Source of the DNA: Ochrobactrum sp. RH2CCR150
GTDB taxonomy: Bacteria; Pseudomonadota; Alphaproteobacteria; Rhizobiales; Rhizobiaceae
DNA: 64,000 nt
Assembly (NCBI GenBank): GCA_014138095.1
Contig: JACGXE010000019.1
Location: forward strand, 1-64,000
Direction: 5' to 3'
Below, in pieces: positions 28,701 through 36,895 of the stretch. The position numbers were made by a program, and so were the translations under genes. Position 1 is the stretch's first letter; the number at the start of each line of letters is the position of its first letter. The notes beneath the pieces are model-generated. The model was not told the origin of the DNA and ran no database searches. It was given only the letters and a program-made list of their open reading frames with translations.

Positions 28701-28958
28701 ATGCTGGCTCATGCAAATGGCACGCTGGGCTGGCGACATGCTTTTGGCGGCACCACGCCGGAGAGCATTCACGCCTTTGCCGGTGGCGATGCGTTCACTA
28801 TTGCAGGTGTTCCCATTTCTAAGGATGCTGCGCTTATTGAAGCGGGTCTCGATATGGACATTACTTCTAGTGCAACCCTTGGCCTTGCCTATCAGGGTCA
28901 GTTCGGAAATGGCACGACACAGAACGGTTTCAAGGCAAATCTCAGCGTGAAATTCTGA
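22770..28958 (+). CDS. Large autotransporter with glycine-rich and PATR-repeat passenger
   Basis: Up to 2062 residues. After an extended N-terminal region comes a signal-like helix ending ASPATAQ near residue 120; the true start is uncertain (TTG 22770 gives the longest frame; ATGs at 22803, 22899 and 22971 are alternatives). Residues ~130-360 are extremely Gly-rich (GGAGG-type repeats, PE_PGRS-like). A long beta-helical passenger follows, with autotransporter-associated repeats such as LTLTGDNSYTGGTTVTTGTL and LSGVNGYTGGTTVSEGTI. The last ~270 residues form an autotransporter beta barrel with LVGWGYAFGSWG and a C-terminal Phe (LSVKF). This is a type Va secreted surface protein, probably an adhesin by analogy with Brucella autotransporters. 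Confidence 0.88.
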   Translation: MSRRSLPDKLSMKRNAGSRWRLRRQRGLLLVSTIHHPIGRHRAMLLRQTTAISAGDISTVEKTSFDPMLGHPTGVAATYSLSADGRTAGNVFFASHLSPLRRSLVAIGLFVGIASPATAQVVCSPVPGTACGAKGGAGGPDRASAGGEGNGQGGGAQDISQGRIPVDGLPAIDGKGGDGATGFDIDGSIGGAGGAGGDLGTLIGTAVTGGAGADGSPHGHIPGGGGGGGAGALTSALNFSTTDGNSYTGGAGGKGGAPEDGSGGSGGGGGGAGLILGGGGNQHLTVTGGSPITGGAGGNGGEFLGGNTTWGGGGGGGGDGVLVLGGNAAVSIDAGGIVVGGTGGAGGYGGFVEGEDGDSGAGIRAMGIGLNVDNHGTIRGGNGTGGGAAGVGIITQGTANITNYGTLSGGTDTNGRASSVLFNGTNNTLNLQSGSTVIGVVEVGAGASATIAPSGTTTIDGAKLDGSGALLIIDLTSASLDMGSSIAGTGDVSSSGAEMLTLHGVDLTGSLDFGNSGGVVTSGGAIRTSGLQRYAGPVQVGADTTFSSIGGSITFDQSINGTHALEVDASTGNVYFGNTLGGVQALSSVTVNSNTLSIGGVSAGLLDLDVSTGITQSGAFSISGASIFQTNGDLTLTNVGNTFGGALHIQAANVTVATSGDLNVSSLSAAPGGDITLTSGGVLTLPTSGLSTLGTITLKGIFASGNLSAQSIDLDGTGALIVDGAVMATNGLTLHATGNVSQTAGGITANTISVDAGSNDVLLNQAGNAIDTVEDVSARALSIANSTALTFAGIVHVDTLNLNVASASITGSITADAVANLPGGTTLTVGNGGAVGTLQADVVDHGTLAFDRSDAVSFAGALGGDGALVQRGSGSLVFDGDGSAFQGQTRVEAGELVVGSTAGSGAKLAGNITVADGATLGGHGSVGNTTVLAGGTLAPGASMGTLTVDGNLTMAQGTALDFEFGAPGLNFATPGQSDHVVVTGNLSIGRSTLNVNNLGSMGPGLYNLFTWGGALDIAGGGFTPPPGTSLQILTVDKQINLIDTQGLTLNLWNANGLAGPGQMGGGSGVWSLFSRSWSDTTGQYVGPMSPQPGFAIFAGVAGTVTVDDSFGTVGVTGMQFASDGYHLTGDAIDLVGQNGGTPVLRVDNGATAIIDNVLNGNSAFNKTDGGRLVLTGANLYTGGTILSGGELSVSSDANLGAASGALDFEGGVLQVTGNNYHSTARQIMWGNVGGGFDIAAADNTFTVSQSLTGPGGLIKLGAGILNLSGVNGYTGGTTVSEGTISTATTGALGSGPVVIAANSGSSASIVFTDSADASSLSFDVTGTNSRLYFYDDSTAGNATIANRSGKTRFYDNSTAGNASLINEDANSAFDFSATSGPAGDHKVSAGSLSGDGIFALGSNELTVGGNGLSTTVSGAIKDGGDEGGTGASLVKTGTGMLTLTGDNSYTGGTTVTTGTLQIGDGGASGSITGDIKIASAGTFAFNRSDDYAFTGALSGDGHFTKAGAGILAYDGNGSNFAGMTEFVAGSLIVGSDAAHADAVLGGSVNVGSGGTLGGHGTIGSGAGSVLTIGSGATIAPGNSIGTLTVNGNYVQVAGSTYLAEITPGGSSDRIAVTGTATISGGTVFAAKAPGGYRPGTQYTILSADGGVSGTYAILDQNAPFVDLALTYDANNIVLDVVRNDVSFPTVGQTPNQKATAAGLESLGEDSLLYNVIAGTSDEATARADFDSLSGEIHASIKSALIDDSHFVRDAVNTRVRSAFGDATGAGMPVVGYGPDGVQATSADSIGLVGWGYAFGSWGSFDDDGNAASMDTATGGFLTGIDGEIAQNVRLGLLAGYSRTTFDIHDRASSGNSDNYHLGLYGSGKWDALRLTGGIAYTWHDIETSRSVAIPGFVDSLDGDYTAGTLQVFGEAGYRIDGPHVSFEPFANLAYVRLHTDSFTEHGGAAAFHVEGEIADTTFATLGVHLSSTFELGGMLAHANGTLGWRHAFGGTTPESIHAFAGGDAFTIAGVPISKDAALIEAGLDMDITSSATLGLAYQGQFGNGTTQNGFKANLSVKF

Positions 28959-29368
28959 CAAAGCCAAAAAGCATGGCCGCCGCCCTTTGGCGGTGGCCAA
29001 TGCATCCAGCGAGAGTCTTTGATCTTGCAACATAACTAAGCGGCGACCCGACAACTCCGTATCGCATCATATTGTTAGCAGACTGCAGTCGCGAAGTTAT
29101 CGCGCCGATTAATCCCCATGCCACACGGAGACAGGGCTGTATCGAGCAACTAAATCAGCTTCCCGATAGGCAGTTTTCCTCTGCCGCCGCCCGAAACCTG
29201 TCTGGCTTCCACCCCATCGCGGCCGTCGAAAGCAGGATAAGCGGAACGACCGCTTTGGAAAGCGTGAGAATGCTCCGATAATGACCGGCATGGGCGCGCA
29301 TTTCCGACAAACAGGCAAGAGGCCAGAGCAGACATCCTTGGCGAGCATAACGCCTCTATGACGTGCCC
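28959..29368. other. Intergenic region between autotransporter and insertion sequence
   Basis: About 400 bases containing only the hairpin at 28971-29003. Small open frames exist on both strands, but none has a ribosome-binding site or recognisable product. Confidence 0.5.
28971..29003 (+). terminator. Hairpin after the autotransporter gene
   Basis: Stem TGGCCGCCGCC / GGCGGTGGCCA (one G-U pair) with a four-base loop, 16 bases after the stop codon and extended by GCAT/ATGC at its base. It lacks a T run, so it may act as an mRNA-stabilising structure rather than a true terminator. Confidence 0.5.
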
Positions 29369-29437
29369 CTGTTAAAATGGTCCGGATTTAATGTTATTTT
29401 CCGGCGGATTTTCCCGATTTGAGAAGGAGAATTTGCC

Positions 29438-29719
29438 ATGAAGAAGAGACGGTATTCGACGGAGCAGATCGTGGCGGCGTTGAAGCAGGTAGAGCTTGGA
29501 TTGCCTGTCGCAGATCTGCTCCGTCAGCTCGGCATATCCGAGATGACCTATTATCGATGGAAGAAGCAATATGCCGGCCTTGAGTCCGATCAGGTTCGGG
29601 AGTTGAGGCAGGTCGTGGAGGAGAACGCCCGGCTGAAGAAACTGGTGGCTGAACTCAGCCTCGACAAGGCTGTTTTACAGGACGTTCTTTCAAAAAAATT
29701 TCCCGACCGGCGCTCATGA
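29438..29719 (+). CDS. IS3-family transposase OrfA
   Basis: 93 residues. The helix-turn-helix (YSTEQIVAALKQVELGLPVA ... LGISEMTYYRWKKQY) is the HTH_8-type DNA-binding part, followed by a leucine-zipper-like coiled coil (ELRQVVEENARLKKLVAELS). It binds the element ends and, after a -1 frameshift at the A7 run (29692-29698), forms the N-terminus of the OrfAB fusion transposase. GAAGGAG precedes the ATG. Confidence 0.92.
   Translation: MKKRRYSTEQIVAALKQVELGLPVADLLRQLGISEMTYYRWKKQYAGLESDQVRELRQVVEENARLKKLVAELSLDKAVLQDVLSKKFPDRRS
29692..29698 (+). promoter_or_regulatory. Programmed -1 frameshift site of the insertion sequence
   Basis: Seven A residues read as A AAA AAA in the orfA frame, the ideal X XXY YYZ slip pattern. 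The orfB frame is open from here through the orfB ATG at 29716, so slippage by one base back yields a continuous OrfAB protein. Confidence 0.75.
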
Positions 29720-30561
29720 AACAGGTTGTAGACTATGTGACCGGCGTCCACGGTTACAGCCAGCGCCGGGCCTGTCGTTTGACGCAGCGGCATCGTTCCA
29801 CACAACGCAAGGTTCTCAGACTGGATCCACGCACGGCACTGCGTCAGCGCATACATGAGATTGTCCTGACACGTCTTCGATTTGGTTATCGGCGTGTCCA
29901 TATCCTGCTAAAACGCGAAGGCTGGCAGGTTGGCAAAAATGTCGTTTATCGGCTGTATCGCGAAGAAGGGCTGTGTTTACGGACCAAAAGGCCCCGTCGC
30001 GGCAAGATGGCAATGCATCGGCAGGCACGCTATCAGCCAACCCGGCCCAACGAAGCGTGGAGTATGGATTTTGTCCATGATCAATTGGCAAGTGGTTCGA
30101 AACTGCGTCTGCTCACGGTGATCGATGTGTACACCAGAGAAGCACTGGCGATCGAAGTCGGGCCCAGACTTCGAGGTGAACATGTGGCAGCAGTGCTGAA
30201 CCGTCTTATCTATCTGCGTGGGGCACCACGGGCGGTGTTTTGTGATAACGGCGCCGAATTTACCGGGCAGATCGTTGATCTATGGGCCTACACGCACAAG
30301 GTCAGACTGGACTTCTCGCGGCCTGGAACACCAACTGACAATGCCCATGTTGAATCCTTCAATGGAACATTGCGTGATGAGTTTTTGAATGTGAACTGGT
30401 TCAACTCTGTCATGGAGGCCCGACAGCTCGCTGAGGCCTGGAGGCGCGACTATAATGATAGTCGGCCTCACATGGCTCACAATGGAAAAACACCGACAGA
30501 ATTTGCCGAAATATCAGCCCTGTGCCATAATGGGCAGGTCAAAACTGCCGCTGGATTTTAA
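29716..30561 (+). CDS. IS3-family transposase OrfB (DDE integrase core)
   Basis: 281 residues. An HTH_21-like N-terminal part (RFGYRRVHILLKREG) precedes an rve integrase core with the DDE triad: Asp in WSMDFVHD, Asp in FCDNGAEF and Glu in NAHVESFNGTLRDE. The start codon overlaps the orfA stop (ATGA), and the frame is -1 relative to orfA. It appears intact, so the copy may still be mobile. Confidence 0.92.
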   Translation: MKQVVDYVTGVHGYSQRRACRLTQRHRSTQRKVLRLDPRTALRQRIHEIVLTRLRFGYRRVHILLKREGWQVGKNVVYRLYREEGLCLRTKRPRRGKMAMHRQARYQPTRPNEAWSMDFVHDQLASGSKLRLLTVIDVYTREALAIEVGPRLRGEHVAAVLNRLIYLRGAPRAVFCDNGAEFTGQIVDLWAYTHKVRLDFSRPGTPTDNAHVESFNGTLRDEFLNVNWFNSVMEARQLAEAWRRDYNDSRPHMAHNGKTPTEFAEISALCHNGQVKTAAGF

Positions 30562-30564
30562 CAG

Positions 30565-31124
30565 CCTGCCCGGACCACCAAAACCAAGCACCTCAGTCAA
30601 AACAATGCAGCAAGACGCCCGACGGGCTTCCATCGTCTCCAATTGTCGCGATAACAATAGCAAGCGTTCCGGTAGGCAGACAGGGTATGCTACTCTCGGA
30701 CACAAACATGGGTATGTCCAAATCGTCGATGACGTTCTGACGCTGCGGGCTGACAAGTGCATTGATAACATCGTTCACCCGTAATTGACTGCTGCTCACA
30801 ATTTAAGATCAGGGATGGGGTGTAGGTATTGCATATATTAGATAATTAAATCAATAGTTTAGCGAAAATCCGATAACATAAATTATGGAACCTTCAAGCA
30901 GGACGAGCAACGCTGCCGATTTGAGAGACTAATTCCAGCTGCCGTTACTACGGCACATTGTCAAGCAATCTCCACACATCGAAGTGTGATTTTAACGATG
31001 ACATCCTAAAGAGAGGAGCATCCATTTTCCATGAGGTTGCGATTGAAGGACTGAAGGCATCGTAGTTCGTTGCACACATGAGTAGCGATCTAGCAGTAAA
31101 TGGGATGGTACAGCTTGGACGGTA
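30565..31124. other. Intergenic region between insertion sequence and glycerol kinase
   Basis: About 560 bases. A 68-codon open frame (30799-30593, minus strand) has no recognisable family and weak start signals. The stretch 30830-30900 is AT-rich. No terminator for the glycerol-kinase operon is evident. Confidence 0.45.
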
Positions 31125-32639
31125 TTAATGCTGAACTCCGCTGCTGGCAGCGAAAGAGAGCGTGCTTTCGACGGCAGATTTCCATCGCCGATATCTCTGC
31201 TCGTGTCGGTCACCCTGTAACGCCGGCCCGAAAACAGTATCTGGCTGCCAGGGGGCCGCGCTGGCCTCGAGATTCGGCCATATACCGGAGCCTGACCCCG
31301 CGAGAAGAGCTGCACCAAAGGCAGTTGTCTCTTTCATTGAAGGCCGTTCAACAGGCTTACCGAGGCAGTTTGCCAAGGCTTGCATGGCCCAATCGCTAGA
31401 AGACATCCCACCATCGACCCGAAGCTTGGGAAGTTCCGAAAGCCCGTGGAAATCGTTTGCCATAGCGGTAAGTAGGTCACGGCTTTGGAAGCATACCGAC
31501 TCCAGCGTAGCTCGCGCGATCTCCGCTACTCCACTGGCGCGTGTGAGGCCGAAAATCGCCCCACGAGCGTCCGGGTTCCAATACGGGGCACCCAGACCCA
31601 CGAACGCGGGCACCAAGTAAACCTCTTCGTCGTCATTGGCAATCGCGGCGAGTTCTCCGGCCTCGTGCGCTTTACCAATCATTTTCAAAGAGTCTCTCAA
31701 CCACTGCACTGCCGCGCCCGCCACGAAGATAGAACCCTCGAGCGCGTAGGTGGTTCTGCCAGCAATCCGGTAAGCGATCGTCGACAGCATGCGGTTACTC
31801 GAACGCACAATTGTTTCGCCAGTATTGAGAACGACGAAGCAGCCGGTTCCAAAGGTTGCCTTGATCATCCCAGGTCGCAGGCATGCCTGTCCAATTGTAG
31901 CAGCTTGCTGATCTCCGGCGACGCCTGCAATTGCAATCGACGATCCGAAGGCTGCAGGAATTGTATTGCCGAAGAAACCGGCTGAGTCCCGCACCTCAGG
32001 GAGAACCGCGCGAGGAACTCGAAAGAGCTTGAGTAGGTCTTCATCCCAACAGTTCTCTGCGATGTTATAAAGTGAGGTTCTGGATGCGTTCGTTGCATCG
32101 GTTGCATGCACACTACCACCAGTCAGTTTCCATATAAGCCAGCTGTCGATCGTACCGAAAAGAATCTCGCCGCGCTCCGCCGCAGCTCTCGCGCCAGGCA
32201 CATTATCAAGTACCCATGCGATCTTCGTCGCCGAGAAATAAGGATCGAGCAAAAGTCCAGTTCTGGCCTCTACCGACGCACCGTGACCCTCACGGATTAA
32301 TCGTTCGCACTCCGATGCGGTCCTGCGATCCTGCCAAACGATAGCATGGTGAATAGGCTTTCCAGACGCCTTCTCCCAGACGACGCAGGTCTCACGTTGA
32401 TTTGTAATGCCAATAGCGGCGACGTCGAAGGGTGAACCAGCGACTTTACCAATAACCTCCCTCGTTGTCTCAATGACCGATGAAAGGATTTCCTCAGCGT
32501 CGTGTTCAACCTCGCCCGGCCGCGGAAAGTGTTGCCGGATCTCCCTGTGTGCTGATCCGACTGCACGTCTGTTTTCGTCGAATAGGATTGCTCTCGACGA
32601 GGTAGTCCCTTGGTCGATTGCTATAATGTATCGCGGCAT
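31125..32639 (-). CDS. glpK: Glycerol kinase (FGGY family)
   Basis: 504 residues, the usual GlpK length. It has the N-terminal ATP-site [13 protein letters not shown], the glycerol-binding [10 protein letters not shown]...WQDRRT region, ITNQRE, the mid segment [13 protein letters not shown] and the C-terminal [15 protein letters not shown]. It would phosphorylate glycerol or a close polyol at the expense of ATP. It is the last gene of an operon led by a ribose-type ABC importer and followed by no glpD, which is unusual for glycerol catabolism. A different C3-C4 polyol or a glycerol derivative as the true substrate is therefore possible (inference). Confidence 0.85.
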   Translation of the reverse strand: MPRYIIAIDQGTTSSRAILFDENRRAVGSAHREIRQHFPRPGEVEHDAEEILSSVIETTREVIGKVAGSPFDVAAIGITNQRETCVVWEKASGKPIHHAIVWQDRRTASECERLIREGHGASVEARTGLLLDPYFSATKIAWVLDNVPGARAAAERGEILFGTIDSWLIWKLTGGSVHATDATNASRTSLYNIAENCWDEDLLKLFRVPRAVLPEVRDSAGFFGNTIPAAFGSSIAIAGVAGDQQAATIGQACLRPGMIKATFGTGCFVVLNTGETIVRSSNRMLSTIAYRIAGRTTYALEGSIFVAGAAVQWLRDSLKMIGKAHEAGELAAIANDDEEVYLVPAFVGLGAPYWNPDARGAIFGLTRASGVAEIARATLESVCFQSRDLLTAMANDFHGLSELPKLRVDGGMSSSDWAMQALANCLGKPVERPSMKETTAFGAALLAGSGSGIWPNLEASAAPWQPDTVFGPALQGDRHEQRYRRWKSAVESTLSFAASSGVQH

Positions 32640-32705
32640 GAAATGTCCTGAGCACTAAGATAAGCCAGCGCGAGAAGGTTCACTGGCTCCAGACAGTCCC
32701 AGCCT

Positions 32706-33389
32706 TTAGGCTGCAGACGGTTGGGGTTTCCGGTTAAAGATCTCCACGACCTTTTTGGCGATCGCGCTTCCAAGCTTAACGTTGGTATCAGCAGTGAAAT
32801 GGATACCATCCACACCGTCAGTCGACACAAATTCTCCAGCGTCTAGAAAGTCGACCTTCAGGAAAGATGCGAGCGCACGATATTGCTTGGAAAGCTCCAC
32901 AGACTTTTCGTAGCCGCCAGCAAACATCCCCTCAAACCACGGATCTTGCATAGGGGCGAGCGGAGGAGGCGCAACTATAAGAAGCTTCGGAGCAGGATAT
33001 GTCGTTCCTACGCCTCCGGCTGATGTCAGTACTTGCCCGGCTAGCTTGCCCATCCCATTCGCAATTTCGTAGGCGGTGCGACGAAAGTAAGACTTCGTGT
33101 CATTCGTACCCAGCAGGATGATCACGAGGTCGAGCGGAAAGTGACTTGCAAGAGCCGATGGCAGATAAGTGCTGCCGTTCAGCCTTGGATCGTTAGGATC
33201 GTCAACCGACGTTGTCCGGGCGCTGAGCCCTTCCTCGATGATGTGATACTCCCCCCCGAGCTCTCTAGCCATCGCGCCTGTCCACCGCTGCTCAAATGGG
33301 TACCGCAGCGTCGGTGAAGCCTCCTGCACCGGGATCCAACCCCATGTCAGGGAATCTCCAAAGCACAGAATCGATCGTTTTTCTTCCAT
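32706..33389 (-). CDS. SGNH/GDSL hydrolase (arylesterase-like), copy 1
   Basis: 227 residues. The four SGNH blocks are visible: Ser in CFGDSLTWG, Gly in GLSARTT, Asn in LLGTNDTK, and Asp/His in DGIHFT near the C-terminus. There is no signal peptide, so it should act in the cytoplasm on an ester taken up by the importer. GGAGGTAGAT precedes the ATG. It is paralogous to the hydrolase at 38211, with which it shares the IIEEGLSARTT-type and IVAPPPL segments. The relatives include arylesterases and acyltransferases; the substrate is unknown. Confidence 0.85.
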   Translation of the reverse strand: MEEKRSILCFGDSLTWGWIPVQEASPTLRYPFEQRWTGAMARELGGEYHIIEEGLSARTTSVDDPNDPRLNGSTYLPSALASHFPLDLVIILLGTNDTKSYFRRTAYEIANGMGKLAGQVLTSAGGVGTTYPAPKLLIVAPPPLAPMQDPWFEGMFAGGYEKSVELSKQYRALASFLKVDFLDAGEFVSTDGVDGIHFTADTNVKLGSAIAKKVVEIFNRKPQPSAA

Positions 33390-33398
33390 ATCTACCTC

Positions 33399-34361
33399 CT
33401 ATTGCGATTTACTGCCGCTCGACTTAAGGCCGTAGAAGACCGCAGCCAGCAGAATGATGAGGCCTTGCGCGACTAGTTTGCCTGGCTCGCCGACGCCAAA
33501 CATGGTCATGACCACGAACAGGAAAGCGAAGCATAGCACGCCAAAGAATGGACCCCACACGCCGCCCTCACCCCGACCAAAGACGACGCCGCCAAGGATG
33601 GTCGCGGCTACGGAGAGGATCGGCAGGTCCAAGCCAACCCGTACGCTTCCGACTGCTATTGAAGCGGTTTGAACTAGGGCAGCGATCCCCGTGATCATTC
33701 CCGCGATAGCGTGAGCGGCGATGACCGTCCGCTCTACGGGAATCCCTGAAAAGTGCGCCGCTTCAACGCTCTCACCTACAGACGAAATAAATTTCCCGAA
33801 GACGGTCCGAGCGAGCGTTACGGAAAGCACTGCCGTTATCACTATCCAGAAGATTACTGGTGTAGGAATGGATAGAACCTTTGTGTTGAAGAGTTCGTCA
33901 AAAGCGGGCGGTACGTCACCAGGGGGCCTACCGCTCGACAAAAACTGAACCAGTCCGACGAGGACGATGCTCAATGCCAGTGTGACAATGACAGCCGAGA
34001 CACGCCGGATAGCAATCATGAACCCGTTGAACAGCCCGATGATCAGTCCCAGGCTAAGTGCGAGAAACAAGAAGAAGGTCAGCGACGCGCCTGGAAACAT
34101 GTCCGACGATATGCAGTAATTGATCAGCAGGATCACACCGCCGCCGGACAGGTCAATAGACTTGACGCGCATCACCAGGAGTTGCCCGAGGACGAGGATA
34201 CCTAGCGGTACGACCTGCCGGACGAACACGCCCATGACGTTGAAGTTCAGCATCTGTGGTCTCGCGACCCAGAGGATTGCGATCAAAATAACGAATAGAA
34301 AGTAAGCGGGCGGGACCTTCGAAATCGTCCGCAGCATCGATTTTTTGACGAGAGCCGACAT
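33399..34361 (-). CDS. Sugar-type ABC transporter permease (RbsC-like)
   Basis: 320 residues, hydrophobic, with the VKSIDLSGGGVILLINY segment that replaces the common GGIDLSVG motif and the ATILGGVVFGRGEGG coupling loop. ATG 34361 overlaps the TGA of the upstream permease (ATGA). The stop codon lies within the ribosome-binding site of the esterase gene, so translation of the two is probably linked. Confidence 0.85.
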   Translation of the reverse strand: MSALVKKSMLRTISKVPPAYFLFVILIAILWVARPQMLNFNVMGVFVRQVVPLGILVLGQLLVMRVKSIDLSGGGVILLINYCISSDMFPGASLTFFLFLALSLGLIIGLFNGFMIAIRRVSAVIVTLALSIVLVGLVQFLSSGRPPGDVPPAFDELFNTKVLSIPTPVIFWIVITAVLSVTLARTVFGKFISSVGESVEAAHFSGIPVERTVIAAHAIAGMITGIAALVQTASIAVGSVRVGLDLPILSVAATILGGVVFGRGEGGVWGPFFGVLCFAFLFVVMTMFGVGEPGKLVAQGLIILLAAVFYGLKSSGSKSQ

Positions 34362-35335
34362 CAGAGTCCAATCCTCTTGCGGGACAGGAGGGAAACGACG
34401 AACATCAGCAGGCATCCCTTGACTGCGGTCTGAATAAAAGGTGTGACGTTGAGAAGATTCATGCCATTCGAAAGCATTGCGAGTACCGTTACGCCAACGA
34501 CGGTGCCATGCAGGCTGCCCACACCGCCGGACAATTGTGTGCCACCGATTGCCACGGCAGTGATTGCATCGAGTTCGAATAGGAGACCCACGTTAGGATC
34601 GCCAGACACGATACGCCCCGCGAGAAAGATACCTGCGGCGCAGGCAAAGGCCGAGCTTGCCACGTAGGCAAGCACAATGTTGCGCCGCGCGGGAATGCCG
34701 AAATTCCTGGCCGCATCATTCATGCCTGCGGCTACGCCGCCGCCTATCGCAAAGAGGTGGATCCCAAATCTCGTGCTGTAAAGGAGTTTCCATGCGACGA
34801 GGAGCGTAACGAAACCCCAAATAATTGGCATTGGAATGCCAATTATTGATCCTTCTACCAACCAACGAACGAAATCGGGGATGACGCCGCCGGATACTGG
34901 ACGCAGGACACGCGTCATTCCAAGAACGATATATTGCATGGACAGTGTCGCGATGATCGGGTGAACGTTGAAACGGGTTACACAAAGGCCGTTAATCAAC
35001 CCGATGAGCGCAGCGAGCATCAGCACTCCCGGTATGGAAATCCATACCGGTGCCCCAAGCGCAAGAACTGCAGTAGTGAAACTAATCACGGAACCAACTG
35101 AAAGGTCGAGTCCGCCGATAAGGATAACGAAGGTTTGTCCAACTGCTGTTATAAGCAGCGGCATTGCCTGCGCGATAAGGTTCGACGCGTTCGCGGTCGT
35201 TGCGAACTGGCTTGTTGTGAATATCAGCCAGCAAGCGATGGCGATAGCAAGAATTGCCGGGAAAAGCCAAAGTCCCTGCCGATGGCCGCGATTGCCCAGA
35301 TATCTGAACAAGGTTGAGTTGCCTGAAAGGCTCAT
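34361..35335 (-). CDS. Sugar-type ABC transporter permease (RbsC-like)
   Basis: 324 residues, hydrophobic, with a textbook VILIGGLDLSVGSVISFTTA and VAIGGTQLSGGVGSLHGT. It pairs with the permease at 33399 and the ATPase at 35353, so this importer, like the one at 14-18 kb, uses two different permease subunits. Confidence 0.87.
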   Translation of the reverse strand: MSLSGNSTLFRYLGNRGHRQGLWLFPAILAIAIACWLIFTTSQFATTANASNLIAQAMPLLITAVGQTFVILIGGLDLSVGSVISFTTAVLALGAPVWISIPGVLMLAALIGLINGLCVTRFNVHPIIATLSMQYIVLGMTRVLRPVSGGVIPDFVRWLVEGSIIGIPMPIIWGFVTLLVAWKLLYSTRFGIHLFAIGGGVAAGMNDAARNFGIPARRNIVLAYVASSAFACAAGIFLAGRIVSGDPNVGLLFELDAITAVAIGGTQLSGGVGSLHGTVVGVTVLAMLSNGMNLLNVTPFIQTAVKGCLLMFVVSLLSRKRIGL

Positions 35336-35352
35336 TCCAATCTACCTTCTGC

Positions 35353-36846
35353 TCACGCGCTCAGGGCTGCGTCGAGAATATTGTGCTCAGTGGCATCCGT
35401 TGCTGCCATTTCTGCCACTACTGTGTTGCCGTGAATGACACATATGCGATCACAGAGGCCGATCAGTTCGAGGGTCTCGCGGGACAGGACAAGCACAGCA
35501 CCTCCAAGTTCGGCGAACTCCCGCAACAATCCATAGATCTCTGCCTTTGCCCCGATGTCGACGCCGCGTGTCGGCTCCTCTATCAACAAGACGTTCATCT
35601 TGGCCGCCAGGTAACGCCCCAGAAGGACCTTCTGCTGATTTCCACCCGATAGAGCGCCCGTAACAGCACCCGGATCAGCCACCTTGATATTCATCGTGCG
35701 TATTGTCGTCGCGATGACATCCTTATAAGAACGCGCCAGGGAGTAAGCATTGCGGCCGGCGTGCAGCGTCATCGTCAAATTGTGTTCAATTGGAAGGCCG
35801 AGAAAGAGACCCTCGTCCTTCCGATCCTCTGGAACGAAGCCAACTCCGATCCTCTGCATCGCACGGATGCCTTGCTTGGCACGCATTGGCAGGCGAACGT
35901 TCTGGCCGCATATTACAGCGTTTCCGCTGAACGGCTGATATTCGCCGATCAACGACCGAAGAACTTTCTGTTGTCCTTGCCCCTCAAGACCCGCGAGAGC
36001 TACAATCTCGCCCTTGCGAACGGTTAGCGAAAACGGCCGCGATCTCGCGGCAATCTTGAAATTGATCAATTCGATGGCGGCGGCGCCCACGATCTTCGCC
36101 CTTTGTGGAAAGAGATCGCTCAGTTCCCTACCTACCATCATTGCAATGAGCGACGTGGGCGTCATCTCGGAAAGCGGGCGTGTACCCACGAGACGGCCGT
36201 CTTTGAGCACAGTGACGGTATCACATACGTTGAAAATCTCGTCCATGCGATGCGAGATGTAGACAATAGCCTTGCCCAGACTGCAGAGCTCACGGATGTG
36301 CTTGTTCAAAACCTCCACGTCGGCCGCGTTGAGCGCTGCAGTCGGCTCGTCGAGAATGAAGATATCCGCATCGGCGTCGATACCGTGAGCAATCTCAACA
36401 AACTGCCGTTGAGCAATCGAAAGCTCGGAAACGAGCATTTTAGGGTCAAGATCGAGACTAAGGCGGTGAAGGGCTTTGCGCGTCTCCTCGCGCATTCGAT
36501 TATGATCGATGCCGCCAAACCTTGTCCTTGGCTCCCGCCCCAAAAACATGTTCTCAGCAATCGACATGTTCGGAAGCAGAGACAGTTCCTGAAAAACGGT
36601 AGAGATGCCAAAGTCCAGCGCGGCGCGCGGGTTCGAGAAAGCGATACGGTGACCGTTTTTGAAGATATCACCGCTATCCGGCTGATAGACGCCTGCGAGA
36701 ATCTTCATGAGCGTGCTCTTTCCAGCACCATTCTCGCCCATGAGTGCGTGGACGCTCCCTGGCGCGAGGGTGAGTGACACTTCCCGAAGAGCTTGGTTAC
36801 CGCCGAAAGCCTTCGATATTCGAGACATTTCAATGAGGTTTTGCAT
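35353..36846 (-). CDS. Sugar-type ABC transporter ATP-binding protein (RbsA-like, two domains)
   Basis: 497 residues with two nucleotide-binding domains. Domain 1: Walker A GENGAGKST, signature LSIAQRQFVEIA, Walker B FILDEPTAALN. Domain 2: GLEGQGQQK (degenerate Walker A, usual for this class), LSGGNQQKVLLGRY, and LLIEEPTRGVDIGAK with Glu at the Walker B Asp position. ATG 36846 was chosen because MQNLIEMSRISKAFGG is the normal start of the family; the frame is open to 36972. Confidence 0.88.
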   Translation of the reverse strand: MQNLIEMSRISKAFGGNQALREVSLTLAPGSVHALMGENGAGKSTLMKILAGVYQPDSGDIFKNGHRIAFSNPRAALDFGISTVFQELSLLPNMSIAENMFLGREPRTRFGGIDHNRMREETRKALHRLSLDLDPKMLVSELSIAQRQFVEIAHGIDADADIFILDEPTAALNAADVEVLNKHIRELCSLGKAIVYISHRMDEIFNVCDTVTVLKDGRLVGTRPLSEMTPTSLIAMMVGRELSDLFPQRAKIVGAAAIELINFKIAARSRPFSLTVRKGEIVALAGLEGQGQQKVLRSLIGEYQPFSGNAVICGQNVRLPMRAKQGIRAMQRIGVGFVPEDRKDEGLFLGLPIEHNLTMTLHAGRNAYSLARSYKDVIATTIRTMNIKVADPGAVTGALSGGNQQKVLLGRYLAAKMNVLLIEEPTRGVDIGAKAEIYGLLREFAELGGAVLVLSRETLELIGLCDRICVIHGNTVVAEMAATDATEHNILDAALSA

Positions 36847-36867
36847 ATTCTCAATCCGAGTGTGAGG

Positions 36868-36889
36868 TCGCCGGGCCATACCCCGGCGA
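36868..36889 (-). other. Stem-loop between binding-protein and ATPase genes
   Basis: Perfect eight-base stem TCGCCGGG / CCCGGCGA with a six-base loop just after the binding-protein stop codon. It has no T run; it may protect the binding-protein mRNA or attenuate readthrough. Confidence 0.55.
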
Positions 36890-36895
36890 TAAGTG

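Larger units (their letters stand above)
29369..30564 (+). mobile_element. IS3-family insertion sequence (IS407-like group)
   Basis: A ~1.2 kb element bounded by inverted ends: CTGTTAAAAT at 29369 and its complement ATTTTAACAG ending at 30564, with partial match inward (CGG at the same distance). It contains orfA (29438-29719) and orfB (29716-30561) in frames 0 and -1, with an A7 slip site at 29692-29698. No convincing target-site duplication is seen (flanks GTGCCC and CCTGCC), so the exact ends or the original duplication may have changed. Confidence 0.85.

Noticed and set aside
29361..30572. Target-site duplication of the insertion sequence
   Set aside because: The flanks (GTGCCC and CCTGCC) do not match over the 3-4 bases expected for this family.
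30593..30799. 68-codon minus-strand ORF beside the insertion sequence
   Set aside because: No recognised family, no clear ribosome-binding site, and no continuation of it on the other side of the insertion sequence.
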